Source: Lapidilactobacillus luobeiensis
Lineage (GTDB): Bacteria; Bacillota; Bacilli; Lactobacillales; Lactobacillaceae
Length of the DNA: 64,000 bases
Direction: 5' to 3'
Assembly: GCF_024345205.1 (NCBI RefSeq)
Contig: NZ_BROC01000012.1
Coordinates: 1-64,000, forward strand
In this document: positions 50,985-60,273 of the stretch, one piece after another
Layout: every line of letters begins with the position of its first letter
Numbering within the stretch: the first letter of the stretch is position 1
The notes under the pieces: model-generated
Told to the model about the DNA's origin: nothing
Seen by the model: only the letters and a program-made list of their open reading frames with translations
Database searches by the model: none
Position numbers and translations under genes: made by a program

Positions 50985-51704
50985 ATGAAAAGAAAATGGA
51001 TCTTGTTTCTAGGAGCGTTAGTGGTTTTGATCGGCTTGTTTACCTTGGATATCAGCAAAAGTCGGCCACGACCGGCGGCTACGCCCGTTATGACCGCAAC
51101 CAGTGCTAGTCAAGCCGTCACCCGTCATGAAAATTCCGCGACTGACCGAGACAGTTCTAGTCAAAAAGCCGCTAGTCAGCAGTCAACACATAATTCTGGA
51201 CGTGTTTTGATCATCTACTATTCCCGCTCAGGGACGAATTATCCGGATGTCACGTTGAAACATGGGCATACCTGGCAAATTGCTCGGGAAATCGCTCAGG
51301 TTACTGGCGGCACACGCTACCAGATCCAAACCGCGCAGGCCTATCCTAAGAATTATCAGGCGACCGTGGATCAGGCCGAACAGGAACAACAAGATAACGC
51401 CCGTCCACGTTTAAAAGGGAAATTACCTGATGTGACGCAATACGAGACGATTTTCTTGGGTTATCCGATTTGGTGGAGTGATCTGCCAATGCCCGTGCGG
51501 ACCTTAATGGATCAAATCGATCTGAATGATAAAGTGGTCATTCCTTTTTCGACCAATGCCGGTTCTGGCTGGGGCGATTCGTTGGCCACACTCAAAAAGC
51601 AATATCCTCAAGCTAAGTTTCAGAAGGGCTTTGAGATCGAGGGGGCGGAGGTTGATCAGGCGCACAAGCAAATCCGGCGCTGGCTGCGCGATTTAGGTTA
51701 TTAA
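50985..51704 (+). CDS. Membrane-anchored flavodoxin-domain protein 1
   Basis: 239 residues from ATG 50985 (GGGAGGG upstream). Residues about 5-22 are a hydrophobic signal anchor followed by a Ser/Thr/Gln-rich linker to about residue 70, so the rest should lie outside the membrane. Flavodoxin fold from about 73: FMN phosphate loop Y-Y-S-R-S-G (79-84) with a longer-than-usual insertion before the helix, and the isoalloxazine loop 'GYPIWWSDLPMP'. This resembles the flavodoxin_4 group. First gene behind promoter A and upstream of the ferric-reductase-like gene. Confidence 0.82.
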   Translation: MKRKWILFLGALVVLIGLFTLDISKSRPRPAATPVMTATSASQAVTRHENSATDRDSSSQKAASQQSTHNSGRVLIIYYSRSGTNYPDVTLKHGHTWQIAREIAQVTGGTRYQIQTAQAYPKNYQATVDQAEQEQQDNARPRLKGKLPDVTQYETIFLGYPIWWSDLPMPVRTLMDQIDLNDKVVIPFSTNAGSGWGDSLATLKKQYPQAKFQKGFEIEGAEVDQAHKQIRRWLRDLGY

Positions 51705-51841
51705 CGGTGCGAGCTGACCTGGTCAGTTTCTGAGCATTAGCCTAGCTAGGATTTTGGAAATGCAGCTTGACTTTGAAAGTCTGGTATAGCTAAGCGAAAG
51801 AAGCTAGATCAGCGAACATGTTCCAAAAAGGGAGTGAAAGT

Positions 51842-53122
51842 ATGCTGAAAAAATATCCTCTGGCCTTATATCTAGTTTGGCTTGTTGCTTTACTGCTTTT
51901 CCCGGCGCCATTGTTGCTCAGCTTGAATTTGGGCATGGGCGCTGGCGACACGCCGCAACTGGTTTGGATCGATTGCGGCGTGATCGCCTATGCTTGGTGG
52001 CTGTTTGAAGTTTTTCTGGCGACGCGGCCAACTTGGCTAGATCGACTGATCGGGTTACCGGCCTTGTACTTTGTCCATGCTTTATTGGGTGTTGGCGCCT
52101 TATTGATTGCCTTTGTGCATCGCAATTTTCTCATTTCTATGGGCGCGCAAATCAGATTGACGGGAAAAGTTGCTTGGTATCTGGCGCTCTTCGGCATCAT
52201 CTATGCCAGCCTGTTCATGTCGGGCTGGTTGGTTGATCGCTTGCCTGTGATAGCTCGAGTCAAGGCCAAGCTGCAATTTTTCTTCAAGCATCGCTTATCG
52301 CTGTGGATCCATCGTTTGAATTTGGTGGTGATCCTCTTGATTTGGTTGCACGTTCATTTGATTGGGCGAATCAATCATCAATTGGTTTTTATGTTGCTCT
52401 TTGATGGTTATACCGTGCTCATTCTCGGTGCCTATTTGTGGCAAAAGTGGGTGGCACCTACCCAATGCCTGACCGGTCAAGTTCTAGCAACGCAGCGTCT
52501 GAATGAACGGACGGTTTTGATCACGTTGGTCTTTCGCGGTGCGCAACATCTGTTTCAAGCCGGGGATTTCTTTTTCTTTACATTTGAGGGAATTTCGCGG
52601 GAGGCGCATCCTTTTTCCGTGGTTAATCGGGCCGACGCCGCCGGTCAGCAGATTCAAATTCTCGTGCGTTCCGTCGGCGATGATACCCGCAAATTACAGC
52701 AAGTTGCTGTGGGAACGGTTGTTCAAGTGGAAGGTCCCTTTGGTCGCTTCGCTTCGATCGTTGAACAGGATCAGCGGCCGCTTGTCCTGATCGGTCTCGG
52801 TAGTGGGCTCGCGCCGCTGTTGAGTTTAGCGCGGACGTATTTAGGGACGCGCTCGATCCAAGTAATCTGGACGGTCAAAGATGATCACGATCGTTATTTT
52901 GCGACTGACTTAGCGGCGTTAGCAGACCCACAATTCAGTTATGTTATTCAAAATAGTCGTTTGCGCCCCGAGCAGCTTTCAACAATGATCAGTCCGGAAA
53001 AATTAGCGCAGGCACGATTTTTGATCGTGGGACCAGCAAGCGCGGTGCTCTCGATTAGGAAAATGTTGCGCCAGGCCGGGGTACCGCGTCAGCACCTAAC
53101 GGATGAACGGTTGACCATGTGA
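51842..53122 (+). CDS. Ferric-reductase-like transmembrane haem/FAD/NAD(P)H protein
   Basis: 426 residues from ATG 51842 (AAAGGGAGTG upstream). Six hydrophobic segments up to about residue 200, with haem-ligand candidates H79/H93 and H157/H170 on two helices, the bis-haem pattern of ferric reductase and NADPH-oxidase families. The cytosolic half has the FAD motif H-P-F-S (256-259) and an NAD(P)-binding domain 'LIGLGSGLAPLLSLARTYLG'. It would move electrons from NAD(P)H across the membrane. It is flanked by two genes for surface flavodoxins, which could be the acceptors. Haem must come from outside if this organism, like most lactobacilli, does not make it. Confidence 0.83.
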   Translation: MLKKYPLALYLVWLVALLLFPAPLLLSLNLGMGAGDTPQLVWIDCGVIAYAWWLFEVFLATRPTWLDRLIGLPALYFVHALLGVGALLIAFVHRNFLISMGAQIRLTGKVAWYLALFGIIYASLFMSGWLVDRLPVIARVKAKLQFFFKHRLSLWIHRLNLVVILLIWLHVHLIGRINHQLVFMLLFDGYTVLILGAYLWQKWVAPTQCLTGQVLATQRLNERTVLITLVFRGAQHLFQAGDFFFFTFEGISREAHPFSVVNRADAAGQQIQILVRSVGDDTRKLQQVAVGTVVQVEGPFGRFASIVEQDQRPLVLIGLGSGLAPLLSLARTYLGTRSIQVIWTVKDDHDRYFATDLAALADPQFSYVIQNSRLRPEQLSTMISPEKLAQARFLIVGPASAVLSIRKMLRQAGVPRQHLTDERLTM

Positions 53123-53164
53123 GTTGCGACGGCAATAGTTCGTTCAAGAAAGTGAGGAGATTCA

Positions 53165-53872
53165 ATGAAAATCAGTGGTAAAAACAGTATGCTCAAGCGA
53201 GTGCTTGCAACCTTGTTAGTGCTTGTGACGGCTACGGTCTTGGTCTCATGTTCGCAAGCGCCGAAAACGAGCCACAAGGGCACAACAACCCATGGCAGTA
53301 AAGCGACTAGGGTCAGGAATACGACAACAGCAAAATCTGCGACCGGTAGTAAACAGGTTGACACCAAAACAAATGATTACGGGAAAACATTGTTGGTATA
53401 TTATTCATTAACCGAGACGACTGCGAAGCTAGCGCAGAAGATTCAACGGGAAAGTGGGAGTGACAGTATCCGACTGCAACCAGAGCATGCCTATCCAACA
53501 ACGGATAATGATGCGGTCAATGCTTGGGTCAAGCTGCAGCAGCGCGATCAAAGAGCTGATCAATTGACGAATACGCTCCCTGATTTGTCTCAGTACCAGA
53601 CAATCATTATCGGCTTTCCAATTTGGAGTGGCGACGTGGCCTATCCGCTCCAGTCGTTTCTGATGCAGAATGAGTCGGCGTTAGCCGGTAAGCGACTAGT
53701 TCCCTTTAGTACTAGCGCTCAAGCCGATGCGACGGCAGTCAAGCAAACCCGGCAAACGATCCAACAACTGGTACCCGATAGTCAAATAACGACTGGCCTT
53801 GATCTAACATCCAGTGTGGCCAGCGCCAATAGAATTGACCGTTGGTTGCAACGGGTTTTGCCAGCACAATGA
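53165..53872 (+). CDS. Lipoprotein flavodoxin-domain protein 2
   Basis: 235 residues from ATG 53165 (GTGAGGAG upstream). Signal peptide with lipobox L-V-S-C, lipid-attachment C29, then a basic Thr/Lys-rich linker. Flavodoxin domain from about residue 74 with loop Y-S-L-T-E-T-T (80-86), where the usual Gly is replaced, and 'GFPIWSGDVAYP'. Predicted on the outer face of the membrane. Lies 42 nt after the ferric-reductase-like gene in the same operon. Confidence 0.8.
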   Translation: MKISGKNSMLKRVLATLLVLVTATVLVSCSQAPKTSHKGTTTHGSKATRVRNTTTAKSATGSKQVDTKTNDYGKTLLVYYSLTETTAKLAQKIQRESGSDSIRLQPEHAYPTTDNDAVNAWVKLQQRDQRADQLTNTLPDLSQYQTIIIGFPIWSGDVAYPLQSFLMQNESALAGKRLVPFSTSAQADATAVKQTRQTIQQLVPDSQITTGLDLTSSVASANRIDRWLQRVLPAQ

Positions 53873-54103
53873 TTCTTAGTAAATAGCTGCTCACAATCAA
53901 TTAGGAAATGACAGATTCAGAAATGTAACCTTAGGAAAATAATACGAGCAGTTTTGAGCGTTTGTTCGAAAGAAAATTGAAGCGAATAATTAATGAAAAA
54001 AATCAAGGACGAGAATTCAAGCAAAATCAAAATACGAAGGTTCAAGCAAAAGCCAAATTGGAAAATGGTATTTTTCTCAAAGTGAGGAAAGAAAGGACGA
54101 TTT

Positions 54104-54697
54104 ATGAAAACAAGTCAACGACGAATTTTAATGGGAGCAGTACTTTTGTTGGGGTTGAGCTTCGGCCTGACTGCCTGTGATACTGCGTCAAATCAGGGGA
54201 GTGCCAGTACTGACAGCCAAAGCGCTGCGACAGGTGACCGCATCAAAACGACCCAAACGGCGAATAAGCGTGTTGCCAAGGACGATGCTCAGATTCAAAC
54301 GGCCGATAAATCACGGCCAACTCGAGTCATCAAGAATGGCACAAAAATCAAGATGCATTTCGGCGATACGGTGATCACAGGTGTTCTCAATGACAGTAAA
54401 ACAGCCAAGGCCTTGATTGCGAAATTACCCTATACAATTCACGAAAGCCGCTATGATACCGATTTTTGTGGCACTGTCGATGCGTTACCTTATAACAAAA
54501 GTGAAGAGCACTATGGCTGGTTGAATGGTGACATCGACTATGCGACGGATGCGCCCTACTTCACGATTTTGTTCAAGGGTGAAGAAAATTCCGAGCAATA
54601 TGGCTCTCAAGTCAATATTGGTGTAATCACGACGCCCTTAGCCAAAATCAGTAACTTAGAGGGCAGTTATGATGTGCGGATCGAACTTGATGAGTAA
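54104..54697 (+). CDS. Cyclophilin-like domain lipoprotein
   Basis: 197 residues from ATG 54104 (GAGGAAAGAAAGG upstream). Lipobox L-T-A-C near residue 25. After a polar linker, the domain 'IKMHFGDTVITGVLNDSKTAKALIAKLPY' to 'VNIGVI' matches the small cyclophilin-like family often found beside flavodoxin and reductase genes in Firmicutes. Biochemical role unknown. The 231-nt gap before it holds an 11-base direct repeat (TTCAAGCAAAA at 54016 and 54041) but no gene. Confidence 0.72.
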   Translation: MKTSQRRILMGAVLLLGLSFGLTACDTASNQGSASTDSQSAATGDRIKTTQTANKRVAKDDAQIQTADKSRPTRVIKNGTKIKMHFGDTVITGVLNDSKTAKALIAKLPYTIHESRYDTDFCGTVDALPYNKSEEHYGWLNGDIDYATDAPYFTILFKGEENSEQYGSQVNIGVITTPLAKISNLEGSYDVRIELDE

Positions 54698-54793
54698 TTG
54701 GTTGACGAATCGCTCAGCCTACCTAATTAGGCAAGAACGGGTATTATGAGTCTGTGGCATCATCGGTTTAGTATGAAAAGGAGAAATTCAAAT

Positions 54794-55846
54794 ATGGCAA
54801 CAACTAAAGTGAAAGCGTTAGAAGCAACGGGATCGGCCTTCGCTACATTTCATCACACGGTGATCGAGCGGCGGGAATTGTGGGCTGATGATGTGGCGAT
54901 CGACATTAAATATTGTGGGATCTGTCATTCCGACATTGCGCAAGTCGAAGGAATCGATCAGGTGTTCCATTATCCCATTGTCCCTGGTCATGAAATCACG
55001 GGGATCGTCAGCGCCGTTGGTCCTGCGGTCACCAAGTATCAGGTGGGGGATCGCGTTGGGGTTGGCTGTTTTGTCGATTCCTGCGGAAAATGTAAATATT
55101 GCCGCGCTGGTCAAGAACAATTTTGCGAAAAGGGATTCGTGTCGGTCTTTAATACGCCGGATTATCAAGGGCAGATCACGCAAGGCGGGTATTCCCAATC
55201 GCTGGTCGTCAAGGAACATTTCGTGCTCAGCATTCCTGATAATCTAGACTTAGCGGCGGCCAGTCCGTTGTTGTGTGCCGGGATCACGACTTATAATCCG
55301 TTAAAACGTTATGGTGTTGGGCCTGGTTCCAAGGTCGCCGTGATCGGCCTCGGTGGGTTAGGTCATATCGCGGTTCAGTTTGCTCATCAGATGGGTGCGG
55401 AAGTGACCGTCCTCGGCCATTCTGCTAGCAAACAAGCTGAGGCCAGTAAGTTTGGTGCCACAGGCTATGAGATTTTACGAGAGGCGGCTGATTTTGATCA
55501 ACTTAGCAACTCGTATGATTTTATCTTGAATACGGTGGCGGTCTCCCTAGATCTAGACCAATATTTGAAATTATTACGTGTCAATGGGATTTTCTGTTTT
55601 GTTGGTCTGACAATGGACGAACAAAAATTCAACCTCTTCAGTCTTTTCAACAAGCAGGGGACTTTGACCGTCTCTAATGTTGGCGGGATCGCGCTGACCC
55701 AAGAGATGTTGGATTTCGCTGCGGCACATCAAGTCTTGCCACAAATCGAAATGATCGGGATCGACGATGTCCCGACGGCCTACCAGCGCATCTTGGCCAG
55801 TGATGTCCATTATCGCTTCGTCATCGACATGAGTACGTTAAAGTAA
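54794..55846 (+). CDS. Zinc-dependent alcohol dehydrogenase, cinnamyl/YahK type
   Basis: 350 residues from ATG 54794 (AAAAGGAG upstream; the longer frame is unneeded). Catalytic zinc ligands C41, H66 and C161; structural zinc cysteines C97, C100, C103 and C111; Rossmann motif G-L-G-G-L-G. Medium-chain NADP(H)-type aldehyde reductase. In this context it fits detoxification of aldehydes, like the aldo-keto reductase at 58555. A strong hairpin follows. Confidence 0.9.
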   Translation: MATTKVKALEATGSAFATFHHTVIERRELWADDVAIDIKYCGICHSDIAQVEGIDQVFHYPIVPGHEITGIVSAVGPAVTKYQVGDRVGVGCFVDSCGKCKYCRAGQEQFCEKGFVSVFNTPDYQGQITQGGYSQSLVVKEHFVLSIPDNLDLAAASPLLCAGITTYNPLKRYGVGPGSKVAVIGLGGLGHIAVQFAHQMGAEVTVLGHSASKQAEASKFGATGYEILREAADFDQLSNSYDFILNTVAVSLDLDQYLKLLRVNGIFCFVGLTMDEQKFNLFSLFNKQGTLTVSNVGGIALTQEMLDFAAAHQVLPQIEMIGIDDVPTAYQRILASDVHYRFVIDMSTLK

Positions 55847-55856
55847 GTGGGCGGCT

Positions 55857-55925
55857 AAGAAACTATGATGATCGCGAGAACGTCTCTACCCGACGTCCAG
55901 TCGATCACCGTGGTTTCTTTTTTTA
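55857..55925 (+). terminator. Terminator between alcohol dehydrogenase and hydrolase genes
   Basis: AAGAAAC pairs with GTTTCTT, TGATCG with CGATCA and ACGTC with GACGT in one extended hairpin, followed by a T-run. The hydrolase gene begins 20 nt later with no separate promoter visible, so the structure may work as partial terminator or attenuator. Confidence 0.7.
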
Positions 55926-55945
55926 CCTCAAGGAGAAAAAAGATC

Positions 55946-56908
55946 ATGAAACAACTCAAAATAATTCTAAGTGGCGCAGTTGTACTGGCGCTTTTGGCGT
56001 TGATTCTCTTGTTCGTCAGACGACATAACCAGGCCTTAATTCGTCCGGGTGATTCGGCTAGCACGATCAGGTCGGAGGAAACGTCAGCTTCGGTGGCAGC
56101 CAGTGGTTCAGGCGATTCAAACGATTCGGCTGGTTTTACTAGCGGCAAGCAGTCGATCAAGGTGACAACGTTGTGGATCACTGAGGGCCAACAACGCTTG
56201 TATGGCCGCTTGTATCAGCCGACTCAAACCGGCAAAAAGCCAGTGGTGTTGCTGTCCCACGGGTTTGGCGGCAACCATACGCAGTTGGCCAGTTATGCCC
56301 GCGCGTTCGCCCAAAGAGGTTATCTAGCCTATGCCTTCGACTTCGCGGGCGGTAGTACGGATAGTCGCAGCACTGGGTCAACTATGAAAATGTCGGTTTT
56401 CACCGAACAACAGGATCTAGCGGCGGTACTCAAACAATTTAGGCAACGTGCGGATGTTGATCCTCAACGGATCTTCTTGGTTGGCGCTAGTCAAGGTGGG
56501 GTGGTCTCCGCCTTGGTCGCGGCGCAATATCCGCAACAGATCAAAGGAATGGCCTTGCTTTACCCAGCTTTTAGCATGGTTGCCAGTGCCAAAAGTCAGT
56601 ATCGAACCACGGTTGATATTCCGACAAGGACCGAAATGTGGGGCACTCCCGTTGGCAAAGTCTATTTCCAACGGCTACTAAACTTCGATTTGTTAGCACA
56701 AATGAAGCGGTACGCTGGTCCTATCTTGATCATGCATGGTGATCAGGATGAGGTGGTGCCGCTGAAATATTCGCGGCAAGCGGCTAAAACCTATCCCCAT
56801 GCCCAATTAAAAGTGCTTGCGGGCGCTGGTCATGATTTCCCCGGCGCCGCAGAGGGACAGTCGCGGAAAATGATTTTAGCCTTTCTAGAAAAAAATGATC
56901 GGCAATAA
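55946..56908 (+). CDS. Membrane-anchored alpha/beta hydrolase
   Basis: 320 residues from ATG 55946 (AAGGAG upstream). N-terminal membrane anchor (about 6-24) and Ser-rich linker, then an alpha/beta hydrolase of the dienelactone/S9-like type. Nucleophile S182 in G-A-S-Q-G-G, acid D268 in H-G-D-Q-D, and H296 in G-A-G-H-D. Oxyanion region H-G-F-G-G-N. Predicted to act outside the membrane. Substrate unknown. Confidence 0.82.
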   Translation: MKQLKIILSGAVVLALLALILLFVRRHNQALIRPGDSASTIRSEETSASVAASGSGDSNDSAGFTSGKQSIKVTTLWITEGQQRLYGRLYQPTQTGKKPVVLLSHGFGGNHTQLASYARAFAQRGYLAYAFDFAGGSTDSRSTGSTMKMSVFTEQQDLAAVLKQFRQRADVDPQRIFLVGASQGGVVSALVAAQYPQQIKGMALLYPAFSMVASAKSQYRTTVDIPTRTEMWGTPVGKVYFQRLLNFDLLAQMKRYAGPILIMHGDQDEVVPLKYSRQAAKTYPHAQLKVLAGAGHDFPGAAEGQSRKMILAFLEKNDRQ

Positions 56909-56927
56909 AAAAATCGTCCACCAAAGG

Positions 56928-56966
56928 CTTGCCTTATAGTCCAGACGAACGTTTATACTAAGGTCA
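56928..56966 (+). promoter_or_regulatory. MerR-type promoter, copy B
   Basis: TTGCCT (56930-56935), 19-bp spacer, TATACT (56955-56960). Almost identical to copy A at 50787-50825, including the spacer. Drives the flavodoxin genes 3 and 4. Confidence 0.7.
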
Positions 56967-57064
56967 GCAGTTAACGAAGACGCCAGTTTCTGGCGCTTAG
57001 TCATGATATCGGCGCAGAATCGTCGATCACGCGAAATCGTTGATCGTGGGAAAGGATGATAGCA

Positions 57065-57481
57065 ATGGCACAAGCAAAAACATTGATTATTTATTTCTCG
57101 CTGTCCGGGAATACGAAACGGGCGGCGGAGCAGTTACAACGGAAACTTGGCGGGGATCTGTATCGGTTAGAGCCGGTGCAACCTTATCCTCAGGATTATC
57201 AGGAGATCATTACCGTGGGTGAGGCGGAGAAAGATCATGATCGTCACCCTGCCATCAAACAGGACTGGCCCGATCTCAGTCAATATGATGAGATCGCGGT
57301 GGGCTATCCGATTTGGTGGGGTCAGCCGCCGATGGTCATTCACAGCTTGTTTGACCAAGCTGACTTAAAGGGCAAGCTGATCATGCCGTTTGCGACCAGC
57401 AGTTCGACGCCATTGAGTTCGACGCTGACAGTGATGCGCCAGCTGACGCGGATGGCGGGTGCCACGCTGACGCTCGACTAG
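57065..57481 (+). CDS. Flavodoxin-domain protein 3 (soluble)
   Basis: 138 residues from ATG 57065 (AAAGGATGA upstream). It starts straight into the fold: 'TLIIYFSLSGNTKRAAEQL' is the FMN phosphate loop and 'GYPIWWGQPP' the flavin loop. No signal or anchor, so cytosolic, unlike its three relatives in this cluster. Slightly short for the family (about 150-170). Confidence 0.85.
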   Translation: MAQAKTLIIYFSLSGNTKRAAEQLQRKLGGDLYRLEPVQPYPQDYQEIITVGEAEKDHDRHPAIKQDWPDLSQYDEIAVGYPIWWGQPPMVIHSLFDQADLKGKLIMPFATSSSTPLSSTLTVMRQLTRMAGATLTLD

Positions 57482-57505
57482 TCTGAGCTTGGGAGGACAC
57501 TGCTG

Positions 57506-58315
57506 GTGAAAAGAAGAAGTTTAGTTTTAATAATTGCGGCAATCATTGGGTTGGTTGCGCTGGGAGGGGGCTTGGTCAACGTGGTCAAGCAACATGAAAC
57601 AGCAACATCACGGCGTGCACAAACGCCGCGTCAGGCCTTAGTAGCGTCAACAAGCAAGAAAACAAAAACCAGTCAAGCGGAAATCGCCGGTCAATCGATC
57701 AAGGCGCCCCAACTGGGAAAATCGGCTGCGGCATGGCAGAATGGTGCCGGCACGGTTTCTGATGGTCACGATACGAATCAGGTCAATCAACCGACGCGTC
57801 AGCTCACGAAAACGGCCAAAAGTATCATTATCTATTATTCGCGTTCTGGGAGCACAGAGTTGTTGGCGAGTAAGATCGCCCAACAAACCAAAGCGGATAT
57901 TCTGGAGATCGTCGTCAAAACACCCTATGCGGCCAATTATAGCGCTACGTTGGCCCGGGCCAATTCTGAGCGTGCGGCACAGGATTATCCCACACTGGAT
58001 TTGGTGATTCCGGATCTAGCGCAATATCGTACCGTTTACTTAGGCTATCCCATTTGGGCGATGACGCTATCGCACCCAATGACGGCCTTCTTGGAAAAAG
58101 CGGGTGGTCAACTGGACCAGAAAAAGATTGCGCCGTTTATGACGCAAGGCGGTTATGGTGAAGGAGACAGTGTCCAGCAGATCCGTCAAATTTTGACACG
58201 GGTTGGCGGCCAGAACAATCGCTTTACCCGTGCCTTAGTGGTCGACGGAAATAAAGTGGATCAGGCCGATCAACAGGTGGCTCGCTGGATCCAACAGGTT
58301 GATCAAACTAATTGA
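57506..58315 (+). CDS. Membrane-anchored flavodoxin-domain protein 4
   Basis: 269 residues from GTG 57506 (GGGAGG upstream). Hydrophobic anchor about residues 5-27, a long polar linker to about 103, then the flavodoxin fold with Y-Y-S-R-S-G-S-T (110-117) and 'GYPIWAMTLSHP'. Predicted surface-exposed. It lies 24 nt after the soluble flavodoxin gene in the same transcript. Confidence 0.82.
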   Translation: MKRRSLVLIIAAIIGLVALGGGLVNVVKQHETATSRRAQTPRQALVASTSKKTKTSQAEIAGQSIKAPQLGKSAAAWQNGAGTVSDGHDTNQVNQPTRQLTKTAKSIIIYYSRSGSTELLASKIAQQTKADILEIVVKTPYAANYSATLARANSERAAQDYPTLDLVIPDLAQYRTVYLGYPIWAMTLSHPMTAFLEKAGGQLDQKKIAPFMTQGGYGEGDSVQQIRQILTRVGGQNNRFTRALVVDGNKVDQADQQVARWIQQVDQTN

Positions 58316-58347
58316 TTTACTTTCAGCAAGCAAATTTTCAGCGCCGT

Positions 58348-58388
58348 GCTATCGCACAGCCAGCAAGACTGGAAGATAGCTTTTTTTA
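58348..58388 (+). terminator. Terminator after flavodoxin 4
   Basis: GCTATC / GATAGC closes an inner CCAG/CTGG hairpin, followed by TTTTTTT. Confidence 0.75.
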
Positions 58389-58448
58389 TTGGGTAAGTCC
58401 GTTTCCTGCGCCAACTATCGAATTATTTTCTGGAGATTCAAAAAAAGA

Positions 58449-58482
58449 CTTGCTATGAAGTTCAGATCAAGGTTTAAACTGA
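58449..58482 (+). promoter_or_regulatory. MerR-type promoter, copy C (aldo-keto reductase)
   Basis: TTGCTA (58450-58455), 19-bp spacer, TAAACT (58475-58480). Shares the spacing and the scattered bases GAAGTTCAGA / AAAGTCCAGA with copies A and B, so it is a diverged member of the same set. Confidence 0.6.
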
Positions 58483-58494
58483 ACTTGAAGTTAA

Positions 58495-59406
<912 letters not shown>

Positions 59407-59473
59407 GTCGGCCCGACTGGATCTGGCGAGTTCTCTTTTCGGCATCGACTGCACACTTCGTTAGAAAAATTCC

Positions 59474-59520
59474 CGTTAAAAAAGGACGAGTGACTTAACC
59501 AGTCGCCGCCCTTTTTAACG
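59474..59520. terminator. Bidirectional terminator after the aldo-keto reductase gene
   Basis: CGTTAAAAAAGGACGAGTGACT pairs with AGTCGCCGCCCTTTTTAACG with small bulges. A/T runs lie on both sides, serving the aldo-keto reductase gene (+) and the convergent membrane protein gene (-). Confidence 0.75.
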
Positions 59521-59543
59521 AGATTTTTCAATCTGCATCGTTT

Positions 59544-59864
59544 TTAGTTGTCCATGATCAATACTAGAACACTGCAGATCGCTGTGACCAGTAGGACGGC
59601 GAAGAGACCGATGCTGGCGATTTTTAGCTGTTCCCGGCGTTGTGGCCGATCCTTGCGGGAATCGAGGGGATGACCGCGACGGAGGGCTAAGTAGGCGAGC
59701 AAGCCACTGCCGTTTTGACTGCCGGCGGCGAGGAAAGCCAGCAGTTTGGGGCGCGCCAGTCCACGGGCAGTCGCGTCTAAGGCCACTAACTGGCTGGTTA
59801 GATAACCTAAGAGGCAAGCCGCTAAAATCAGGGTTATGAGTAAGATCATCAAGAGCCAATTCAT
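59544..59864 (-). CDS. Small hypothetical membrane protein
   Basis: 106 residues from ATG 59864 (TGAGGTGA upstream). Two hydrophobic segments, at the N-terminus ('WLLMILLITLILAACLLGYL') and the C-terminus ('IGLFAVLLVTAICSVLVLIM'), with a basic stretch before the second. Not recognised. It starts 14 nt after the XRE regulator gene, so the two form an operon. Confidence 0.6.
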   Translation of the reverse strand: MNWLLMILLITLILAACLLGYLTSQLVALDATARGLARPKLLAFLAAGSQNGSGLLAYLALRRGHPLDSRKDRPQRREQLKIASIGLFAVLLVTAICSVLVLIMDN

Positions 59865-59877
59865 TTTTAAAATCACC

Positions 59878-60273
59878 TCAGATCAGTTTGATCACCAGAT
59901 AGAAGGCACCGGCGATGCAACCGACTAGTAGCAGTAACAGCACCACGGTCAACCAGACTATCTGACTAAAGATAATGATCCCACCTGTCCAAATTAGGTT
60001 AAGTAGGAGTAAGAGTGCCAGCAATTTTCCGGTTTTGGCGGTATTAGTCGCGCTGACCCACGATCGTACCATTTGTTGATCACCTCGCAGTAGTTCATCT
60101 AAGGAGAGATGGTAGAGTTCGGCTAACCGCATGACGCGTTCAACGTCGGGATAGCTGCGAGAGTTCTCCCAGTTAGAAATCGTTTGCCGGCTGACTGCCA
60201 TCATTTCGGCCAATTGTTCTTGGGACATGCCTGCAGTCATTCGTGCTTGCCGTAGTTGTTCACCAATAATCAC
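59878..60273 (-). CDS. XRE-family regulator with C-terminal membrane segments
   Basis: 131 residues from GTG 60273 (AAGGAGGAG upstream). Helix-turn-helix about 4-60 ('MSQEQLAEMMAVSRQTISNWEN'), then two hydrophobic segments (about 83-105 and 107-128). Membrane-tethered XRE regulators of this layout are common in lactobacilli; signals unknown. Confidence 0.78.
   Translation of the reverse strand: MIIGEQLRQARMTAGMSQEQLAEMMAVSRQTISNWENSRSYPDVERVMRLAELYHLSLDELLRGDQQMVRSWVSATNTAKTGKLLALLLLLNLIWTGGIIIFSQIVWLTVVLLLLLVGCIAGAFYLVIKLI

Noticed and set aside
53962-54180. 72-codon ORF before the cyclophilin-like lipoprotein gene
   Set aside because: It overlaps the well-supported lipoprotein gene in another frame, is low complexity (Lys/Asn/Gln) and lacks a ribosome site.
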